This document shows, in pieces, positions 56,740 to 64,000 of a DNA stretch of 64,000 nucleotides. Where the stretch lies: positions 103,501 through 167,500 of the forward strand of contig JAEMWC010000957.1 in assembly GCA_016490735.1 (NCBI GenBank). Reading direction: 5' to 3'. Position 1 is the stretch's first letter, and each line of letters begins with the position of its first letter. Origin of the DNA: Pachyseris speciosa. Taxonomy: Eukaryota; Cnidaria; Anthozoa; Scleractinia; Pachyseridae. The position numbers were made by a program, and so were the translations under genes. The notes beneath the pieces were generated by a model. The model worked only from the letters and a program-made list of their open reading frames with translations. It was not told the origin of the DNA and did no database searches.

Positions 56740-57130
56740 AACTACTTCTTTTCGTCCAAAACGAGTGCTATATGGATGATTGTTATTTACATCCAGTCGA
56801 GAGAAAAATACGACTTTCATTCCTATTTAATTCACCTGATTTAGCCAAACCTAAAAGCGGGAGCTCCATGGTTATTGTTTTATTTACTGGTATTGAGCAA
56901 CTTCGCTTGGCTTTCCTTGCGCCAATATTTTGTGTTTAGAGCAGTCAACAGGAATTGAGCACGGTTCAAAAACCTCAAAACATTAAGAAATGAGACCCCG
57001 ATTTCTGGACCCCCGATTTCTGGACTGGCTATACAGAAAGTGGGAACTTCCCGACCAAGCGCCCTGAACATTAACTTTTCTTTCTTTTGAGACATACAAG
57101 AGCGCGCCTCCATTATTGCGTGTGTTTTAC
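56740..57130 (-). repeat. Reversed copy of repeats in the 13.7-18.2-kb insertion
   Basis: Contains reversed counterparts of the 14748-14830 segment, of the GAGCTCC..TAGG.TTGGCTAAAT end signature (56836-56866), and of the CAATTCCTGTTGACTGCTCT unit (near 56940). Confidence 0.6.
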
Positions 57131-57194
57131 GAAAAAATCAAACGTTGTCATTCCTCACGCATCGGTTGTTATCGTGCGCAATTCCAAATCGTTT

Positions 57195-57235
57195 ACATAC
57201 CACTAATGAAGGGCTAAGCCCGAAACGTATGGTTT
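57195..57235 (+). ncRNA. Degenerate hammerhead-like motif
   Basis: ACTAATGA, stem II GGGC/GCCC with loop TAA, then GAAAC and GTA. The invariant G of the first box is changed to A, so it is unlikely to cleave. Confidence 0.35.
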
Positions 57236-58120
57236 GGCTTTCAAACGACTTTTTATGCACTTTTGTTTTTAACACTTATATAGAAAGTGCACTGAAAGGC
57301 AGTGAGTTATCACAATTTGATTCAAGTTGCAATTTTCTTGTCCAAGGTTTCGTCACCACTATGAAATTTAAGGAAGTGATACACGGAGGACATATAAACT
57401 CTGTGTACTGTATTCTGAAGTGACAGAAGCGGAATTGCAAACAAAATATTCTTCAAGGGAATCGAACCCTTCAAACTCTACTCTTAACACTTTTATGCTC
57501 TTAGAAGCCAAGAAGTTTCAAAAAGACTTAAAACTGCAAAATGTTTCTTTGCCGTATGACAAATGAAGTTATGATCTAGCACTATGTCATTAAACCATTT
57601 ACTTTACTGCGCTTTTCAATGAGAAAACTCGGACACAAACTTGATATTGTGCAGTTCCCACTTGAACAGTCTAAAATATCACCATTAAGCGCTATCCGCC
57701 GGTAAAACGACAATTAAGATGTAATTCCATCATTCACTAAACTTCCTGTTAAATTTCAGCGCAATCAACTCTCAAGTCGATCGATCTTGATAATATTAGA
57801 GAACTTAAGCAACGACAACGGCAACGGCAACGAAAAGGTCATTTGAAAATCTAACTTCTCGTTATCGTAACTCTTTCGCTATTATTCCAACTTCTTTAAC
57901 TTGTAAAATGTGGGTGAACTATCCTGAAGCTAAATTAGCAAGAACGGCGTTGAAGTTGGGAAAAAGAAAGAAGAGTTCACCGTCATAGGTTCACGTTCTC
58001 CACAAAACCTAAAATTTGGCCATTTCACGTGTTGTTTTGTTGAGGACGGCAAAGAAATGTATCAAACTGTAAAACGCACGTGCAGAGCCATTGTTTTTCC
58101 TGTTTTTCACCATGGATATT

Positions 58121-59466
58121 ACATCTCTATACACTGTCATTCCTAACGGCGAAGGTCTTCAAGCACTTAAGTATTTTTTCGATCAACGCACCGTCAAGGA
58201 ACCTAGCTCGGAAACGCTACTCCGCCTAGCTGAACTAGTTTTAACACTTAACTGTTTTTCTTTCGTTGATAACTATTACAAGCAAATTAATGGTGTAGCG
58301 ATGGGCACAAAAATGGGACCTAGCTACGCCAATCTTTTTGTAGGGTACGTCGAGTACCAATTTTTCAATCAGTACAACGGTCCTAAACCTGAACTCTACG
58401 GTCGCTACATTGACGACTGTATCGGCGCAATTTCGTCTAGCAAGGAGGAAATCAATCAATTTATAAGCGCCGTTAATTCCTTTCACCCGGCTCTAAAATA
58501 TACCTGGGAAATTTCGGAAACTTCCCTGGCCTTTCTTGATATCAAAGTTTTTATCAGCGGCAACGGCTTATGTACCAGTGTGCACTACAAACCCACCGAT
58601 TCTCACAGTTATTTGTTGTATTCATCTTCACATCCATCTCATGTCAAAAACGCCATTCCCTATTCTCAATTTCTTAGACTTCGACGTCTATGTAGTGATG
58701 ACTCTGATTTTTCCAACAAATCAGAGCAAATGTGCCATTTTTTCGAGAAACGTGGCTATCCTGATTCTGTAGTTCAATCGGGCCATCACCGCGCTCAGCA
58801 GATTGATCAACAGTCAGCACTACAGACGTCACAAAAGGAAAAGAATGACAGAATTCCATTCACCCTCACATTTCACGCGCATAATAACCCAGTTAAAGCC
58901 ATCATTCTAAATAACTTTAAGATACTGCAAAATGATCCAGAAACTGCTAGAATCTTTTCGGAACCACCACTGATTTCATTCAAACGCGACAAAAATGTAG
59001 GTAACTTTCTAGTTAAAAGCGCATTCAAAACGACTGAACAACCTGGCACTTTTAAATGCGCGCGCTCGCGATGCAAAACTTGTCCTTTCATTCAAAACAC
59101 TGACAAAATATCGGGCCCTAAGCGATCTGTTAAGATCACTGATCGTTTCACGTGTACCTCCGCAAATGTTATCTATTGCATAACCTGCACATTATGCAAA
59201 AAGTTATACATCGGCGAAACAGGAAGACGACTAGGTGACTGATTTCGAGAACATCTTCGTGATGTTGAGAAAGATGACAAAGACGCATCCAAACCTGTCG
59301 CTCGGCATTTTAATCTCCCTAACCATTCCAAACAACACATGTCGATCTCCGGCCTTTCCCTACATCAAGGTACCACGGAGAGCCGTAAAAATCTCGAGCA
59401 AAAACTGATCTTTCAAATTGGCACTCTTAATCCCCACGGTGTCAACGAGCGCTTTTCATTCAATTA
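58121..59466 (+). pseudogene. Penelope reverse transcriptase with GIY-YIG endonuclease
   Basis: The frame starts in RT motif A (MDITSLYTVIPNGEG), so N-terminal RT parts are lost. Next are INGVAMGTKMGPSYANLF (motif B), YGRYIDDCIG (the catalytic YIDD, motif C), ETSLAFLDIKV and HYKPTDSHSYL. The linker has a CPFIQNT segment, and the endonuclease shows YCITCTLCKKLYIGETGRR. A TGA at 59240-59242 stands where an Arg codon is expected; the same frame goes on through FREHLRDVEK and ARHFNLPNHS to TAA at 59464-59466. It is a different family from the copies at 20.3 and 37.4 kb. Confidence 0.9.
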
Positions 59467-59555
59467 ATTTATTCATGTTTTTCACGTTACCATGTTACCA
59501 CCAATAGCGTAGCTCCATTTCCTGTATATAAACCATACACAACCCACAATTCCTC

Positions 59556-59604
59556 GATTCGCTCCGACGAAGGGCTAACGCTCGAAACGTCAGCTAATCG
59601 AATC
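59556..59604 (+). ncRNA. Hammerhead-like motif in Penelope tail
   Basis: GATTCG pairs with CGAATC (stem I). The first box is CCGACGA, stem II is GGGC/GCTC, then GAAACGTC with self-complementary ACGT. U4 of the first box is C, and one extra A follows, so this copy may be inactive. Hammerheads in Penelope terminal repeats are established knowledge. Confidence 0.55.
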
Positions 59605-59605
59605 C

Positions 59606-59636
<31 letters not shown>

Positions 59637-60019
59637 CGTTGATAAACCAAATTTTCGTTTTTTATTGTTTTGTGATGTTCTCCTTGCCGTCGCCGTCGTC
59701 GTTGCTTAAGCTCTCTGTTAACATCATGACACAACGTGTTCCTATTAGTAAACGTTAGGAGGGATAGGTGAATTTAAGAGTACTGCTTGCAAGTTATTTT
59801 CGTGTTAATTTCCTCGAATGATTTATTTTCTTGACCATCAATCGCGACTTTAAAAAAAAGGCACGCTGTATATGATATCAATCACCGTGATATTTATTTC
59901 TCTCGTGTAATCATTTAACGAATCCCGGGAACTAGTCTCAAGGCATGCGCAACTTGAGTTCACGGCCTTCTGAATGAACTGATTCACATCTCTTTATCAA
60001 TTGCAAAGGTATGTCTCGG

Positions 60020-60102
60020 CCTTCATTTCTATTCGGCCTTCATTTCTATTCGGATTCGCTCCGACGAAGGGCTAACGCTCGAAACGTCAGCTAATCGAAT
60101 CC

Positions 60103-60133
<31 letters not shown>

Positions 60134-60165
60134 CGTTGATAAACCAAATTTTCGTGTTTCACTCC

Positions 60166-60205
<40 letters not shown>
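60020..60205 (+). repeat. Second Penelope tail copy with the same motif
   Basis: From GATTCGCTCCGACGAAGG at about 60051 to AACCAAATTTTCG at about 60153 it is identical to the tail at 59556-59657, including the CCGACGA variant, then diverges. A short CGGCCTTCATTTCTATT duplication precedes it. Confidence 0.75.
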
Positions 60206-60208
<3 letters not shown>

Positions 60209-60605
60209 CTTCATTTCTATTGGCTTAAGGTGTGTCTGAGAGAAATGTCAGAGGAATGTTTCTTGCTGAGAAATTTTGTTGTGCTTAATTTAGGTGTGTG
60301 ACGCCCGTGGCGTAAGATTGCGCTCATTATGCTTGCGTCGCTACTTAGGGCAAGGCTTAAGACCGATTCATTTTCCACCAATCTCGTCATCACTGGATGC
60401 GTCTAGTTTACAAGCATTTTTAACCCTTAATTAGCATCGAAGATCACAAATCTCGAAGCAATCTATTTTGTGCTAGAAATGGTTTCTAAGAAAACAAGAT
60501 TACTATTAAATAAAGACGTACAACTTCTGATTACGAAGGGAAAATCGACGAACACTCTGGCAAAGTGTGTCATGAGTTCCTTGAAAAATTGTGTTGAATC
60601 TTTAT
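60206..60605. other. Non-coding, 3' side of the channel gene
   Basis: No coding region. It should contain the 3' UTR of the minus-strand potassium channel gene below 60609. Confidence 0.4.
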
Positions 60606-60608
60606 CAT

Positions 60609-62390
60609 TCATAATTCCTTGGTTTTCATGGTTCCTTCCTGTAAGATCGGTATGGGAAGAGTAAGCATAATAATTCCAGACAAACAGCACACGGAGCCAA
60701 GAATCTTGCCTATAGCTGTCACTGGAATCATGTCACCGTAACTGAAAAGAAAGAGAGCAGTACAGTATCAATACAAACTGTGCAGTATTTGATGTCCTTA
60801 GCGCTCTCGTATCCAAGGTCAGCGCAAACCCTCGCGAAAAAAGTACCACGTGGTTCTATGTAAACTGGTATAATTATGGGAAGCCCTTATGAATGTCCGG
60901 CAAGCGCAAGACACAGCACAGCTGTATTTGCGACCTAACTGAAGGGTTATGTACACGACGTTCACTGCCAAGTAAAGGAAAATAATCTAAAATGCAAAGT
61001 GATGTTGTAGTTTGAAATCAAAGTCACTTCTTTGCGAGGAGTCTGACGCGTTTGCTTCTGAGGCGAAAGAAAGGTAATTGAAGAAGCAAAAGCGCGATAG
61101 CACTGGGTAGTGGCTGGCATTCTAAAGTTGCGATCACCGGACAGTTGAACCAGCCAGTTAACGGTAAGCTAGATCACGTTCACTTAAAGCGATTACCCTA
61201 CCGTGCGTAATAAACAGCACATTGAAAAACTATGAAGAGTTTTCTTCTTACCCCACGGTCATCATTGTTATTATCGAGTACCACATACTGTCAGGAATAC
61301 TCTTGAATTCTGTCTTGTCTGCGGCGATCTGTTCAACATAATACAACACACTAGAAAATAAAATGTTCGTCAACAAGAATGCGAAGAACAAGAATCCTAA
61401 ATCAAAAATCGCGCGCTTTAGTGCCATCCCCATCTGCCGCATGTGCTTGGAATGCCGGGAAAGCTTAAATATCCGAAACACTCTGAGCATGCGCAAGACC
61501 ATCAGACCACTGGCGTTCTCGACCGCGGATGAAGATCCGGGTGAGAAGTGTTTGAATAAAAGAATCACATAAAACGGCGCAACCGCCATTAAGTCCAGGA
61601 TGTTCATTTTGTTTATGATGAATTTCCATCTGTTATCAGAAGCGTAGAGTCTAAGCACGTACTCCGCTGTAAAAACACTCATACAGAAAGCGTCAACTCC
61701 AAAGAAAAGACGTGGATATTTTTCCTCGCATGTTAACTTCTTGTAGCATCGTTCCGTTTCGATAATTGTGCACACAACACTGAGATAAATAAGCACTGCA
61801 ATAAAACTCTGAACACATTTCCCTAAGCGTGTTGTTTCTGTGTTTTCTAGAAGGTCCCATAACCATTTGCGAAGAAATGTTTTACTTTGCGTCTTACGAG
61901 TCTTGCCGCATTCACATTTTTGCGCAGGTTTTTCTTTGAAGCAAGGTTTCTTGGAGAGATTAGAAAATTCCTCCCAGCAGCAATCGTTGATATTTTCAAT
62001 GTTAATTCCGTAGAAGCGAAGTTCTTCATGGAAGGCGCCCAGGCAATCCTCGTTCGATAGATGTAACTTGCCGTCACGATAAAACTTCAGAATGTATCTA
62101 AACATGTGCGGGTCTCTATCGAGAAAATACTCTTTCTTATCATCATCGAAGAATAGCTTTATGGCGTCGCTTCCGAGCAGAGTGTTTGGATATTTCTTGA
62201 GCGTACTATCCCAAGTACAAAACCTGCGTCCGCTGACATTAATTGTAACTCGCCTGTCGACTTTGTCAGTTCTCAATTTTCCAAGTCTGTTCTTTGACTG
62301 AAGTGTCATTCAACAGATTGTACTAAGCTTCGTCTTGGCCTCTTTGGTTGTTCAGTTCTCTCTTCAAAATATCCTACCCACAATATCAGC
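60609..62390 (-). CDS. Voltage-gated potassium channel, Shal (Kv4)-like, two coding exons
   Basis: Exon 1 is 62309-61252 (donor GG|GTAAGA) and exon 2 is 60741-60609 (acceptor TTTTCAG); the split glycine lies in the selectivity filter TVGYGDM. The T1 domain (residues about 18-115) has the H-x5-C and CC zinc motif (HLSNEDC, DCC) of non-Shaker channels. S1 FIAVLIYLSVV, S2 VFTAEYVLRLY, S3 NILDLMAVAPFYV, S4 RMLRVFRIFKLSRHSK with regular Arg/Lys, S5 FLFFAFLLTNILF, pore, then S6 GSVCCLSGIIMLTLPIPI. The protein ends only about 12 residues after PIP, without the usual VNNF-type end of S6 or a cytosolic tail. A 5' UTR acceptor TTTTCACAG ends at 62391. It makes a plasma-membrane K+ channel subunit by family. 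Confidence 0.9.
60742..61251 (-). other. Channel intron, 510 bp
   Basis: GT at 61251-61250 and AG at 60743-60742, interrupting the glycine codon of the pore filter. No other feature is seen inside. Confidence 0.85.
61252..62390 (-). other. Channel exon 1 with short 5' UTR
   Basis: The exon runs from the acceptor at 62391 to the donor at 61251. The first ATG in the long frame is at 62309; a short upstream frame ends across it (TTGAATGACAC), which could damp translation. Confidence 0.6.
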
Positions 62391-62399
62391 CTGTGAAAA

Positions 62400-63060
62400 C
62401 AAAAGCAATCATGTGTATTTAATTTCAGCAAAGAATGCGTTAGAATAAGATTGATTAACAAAGAGAAATCCCTCATACCGAAAATGATCCACACCGATAG
62501 TACTCGTTCAACTCAGTTTGCTCCTTGCGCGATAAAGTTCTTTTTAAAACTGAATAATTAGCAATGGAAATATAGAATAGACAAGCAAAGATGGCCCTCA
62601 AGGGTTAGATTATTATAAATAAATGGCCAAGGCTACTAGAAGTTTGAATAATTAGCATAAACTTTTTTTTCTGAATAAATTTACCTGCTAACGACCAACT
62701 GACGAATTGATATTTGATACGGCTTAGCTCTTGTGAGCAAAACGTTAATTTGCACTCAAATTGCGTTTTATTTTGTAGAGTGGAAAGCAAAGAGAGTTGT
62801 CTTACGAAAGCAGATAAAAGCTACGTTCACTGTACACTGCGATCTCAACTAGACTGAATTGTTCTTCGATACAATGCACACTTAGGTGTCAGAAGTGTAG
62901 CACGCAATGTTACTATCAGCGTGATCATGAAGCATAACATACCGTCCAACTATTAAGCGTGACAATCGCACATCCGATCTGTTCACTCCGTTTCGTGGAT
63001 ACCGAAAAGTTACATCAATGCCAAGCATGGACATCGATTCAAGGGTTAGTTACTTGATAT
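62400..63060. other. Upstream of the channel gene, non-coding
   Basis: No gene is seen. Upstream exons or a promoter of the channel gene may lie here, but no motif could be fixed. Confidence 0.35.
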
Positions 63061-63063
63061 TAC

Positions 63064-63270
63064 TTTTTAGTATATACCACACAAGTGAATAGTGCTTTTC
63101 GCGCGCTCTGATTGGTTAACTCGCAGGTGATTAGCAAAGTACTATTCACCTCAGAGGAGCCGGCGCACGAGATTTTAACATTTCTGACCGCTTGTCGGCA
63201 AACTGTCACACATAACTTGAAGTAATGTTTTGGTCCACTAGTTATTCAGCTTGTGTGGTATATACTAAAA
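63064..63270. mobile_element. 207-bp MITE
   Basis: TTTTAGTATATACCACACAAG and CTTGTGTGGTATATACTAAAA form the terminal inverted repeats. A small hairpin (ATTCACCTCCACTTCGGTGAAT) follows at 63321-63343. Confidence 0.7.
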
Positions 63271-63344
63271 CAATTATTCACGTCAGTGCTAGTGACACGG
63301 TAAATATACTGCCACTATATATTCACCTCCACTTCGGTGAATAA

Positions 63345-63925
63345 TTGTTAAGTATTGCGGATTATTTTATATACGTGCTTTTTCATGTCTGCGTACTTGA
63401 ACTTTAGTTGTCAACTACTTATTCGCTGTGGTTTTAATTCTTAATCCATCCTTTTACTCTACTTAACATACGCCATTCATTAGGTTTAAACAACTGATTG
63501 TTCAGCGCTGTCCGTCGTTTGACTGACAGTTGACGAGAAAAAAAGTTTTAATGGTTAATTAATTCAAACCAGGAAGCTTTTTTCGCTTTTTTTTTTCGTT
63601 CTCGCTAATGGTTGTAGATTTTTCGTGTCACTTTTCGACCTCATACTGGATGCCGCGGTATATTGAATCGAACTAAAAACATTGAAGTTCAAGTTTCATT
63701 TACCGTTTGATGAAGGGAAATGACACGCAAATGAATAAAATATATCGTAATTTGCGTTTAAGATTGTTTAAACAGTATGTGTAAAGTGGGCGTCTGTCTC
63801 TCTGCATAAGAAAAAGCCACTGCTGTAACATAGAAATTATTTTTACCGCGGAATTTTAGAAGGCATACTTGCTGATTGGGATGTGCTCGTTTTTTAAAAA
63901 AAATGCGGGGAGTTGCCATTAAACA
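63345..63925. other. Non-coding stretch
   Basis: No gene or repeat could be supported. Confidence 0.4.
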
Positions 63926-63929
63926 AGTG

Positions 63930-64000
63930 TTAAACAACGACGACGACAACGGCAACTAAAACGTCATTTCAAATATAATTTCTCGCTTTGGAATTTTTTT
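63930..64000. repeat. Left end of another copy of the 57798 MITE
   Basis: AAACAACGACGACGACAACGG with the following ACGTCATTT..AATTTCTCGCT tracks 57806-57870; the copy runs off the window edge. Confidence 0.6.

Larger units (their letters stand above)
58098..59663 (+). mobile_element. 5'-truncated Penelope-like element
   Basis: The insertion is bounded by ATTGTTTT at 58090-58097 and 59664-59671, an 8-bp target duplication. It holds the RT from motif A onward, the GIY-YIG endonuclease and a 3' tail with a hammerhead-like motif. Confidence 0.8.
57798..59716. mobile_element. MITE split by a Penelope insertion
   Basis: The ends are AGAGAACTTAAGCAACGACA and its near-complement TCGTTGCTTAAGCTCTCT, followed by GGCAACGGCAACG-type repeats. 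Its two halves (57798-58097 and 59664-59716) are separated by the Penelope element, with ATTGTTTT at both junctions. A third copy of the same left end starts at about 63930. Confidence 0.7.

Noticed and set aside
1..64000. CRISPR arrays, operons, bacterial promoters or terminators
   Set aside because: None seen; the sequence is eukaryotic, with spliced genes and eukaryotic retroelements.

Overview
The window looks like a gene-poor, repeat-rich piece of an anthozoan cnidarian genome, most likely a stony coral. The evidence is AT-rich sequence, spliced genes with GT/AG introns, and a dense mix of CR1/L2-like LINEs, Penelope-like elements, Cryptons, Harbinger relics and many MITEs. Nothing bacterial is present: no operons and no ribosome binding sites. 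All calls come from reading the sequence and recalled family features; no database search was run.

Layout. 1-5000: a decayed Polinton/Maverick-like element with the C-terminal end of an integrase (+) meeting a broken type B DNA polymerase (-). The polymerase is interrupted by a 442-bp MITE, and a long palindrome lies beyond its 5' side. 5400-11500: a DDE_Tnp_4 transposase relic, duplicated repeats, a helicase fragment, a polyadenylated retrocopy, a complete-looking hammerhead ribozyme motif and a possible THAP relic. 12190-19860: a LINE split in two by a 4.5-kb block of other repeats. 20300-21000: a Penelope endonuclease fragment and a second hammerhead-like motif. 22695-34913: exons of one minus-strand host gene encoding a Ser/Thr/Pro-rich protein with a coiled coil; a 5.3-kb intron holds a THAP-finger ORF. 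30400-37800: SINE, MITE and Penelope remnants. 39975-44340: a RecQ-like helicase relic, a Harbinger relic and a 2.8-kb element with about 610-bp terminal inverted repeats. 46240-51700: a MITE, LINE tails and a Crypton tyrosine-recombinase gene with a divergent second Crypton-like start. 52917-53337: a MITE carrying an exact 86-bp palindrome. 55373-55499: a candidate first coding exon. 56090-56551: two tRNA-like copies head to head in an inverted repeat. 57798-60200: a Penelope element inserted into a MITE, with hammerhead-like tails. 60609-62390: a Shal-like voltage-gated potassium channel gene. 63064-64000: MITE pieces.

Only the potassium channel, the Ser/Thr/Pro-rich gene and perhaps the 55.4-kb exon look like host genes. 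The mobile elements are mostly broken by stops, frameshifts, 5' truncation or nested insertions. The most unusual signals are the self-cleaving RNA motifs, the perfect palindrome, the long-TIR element with no recognisable transposase, the divergent Crypton starts, and the potassium channel that ends just after its S6 PIP motif.
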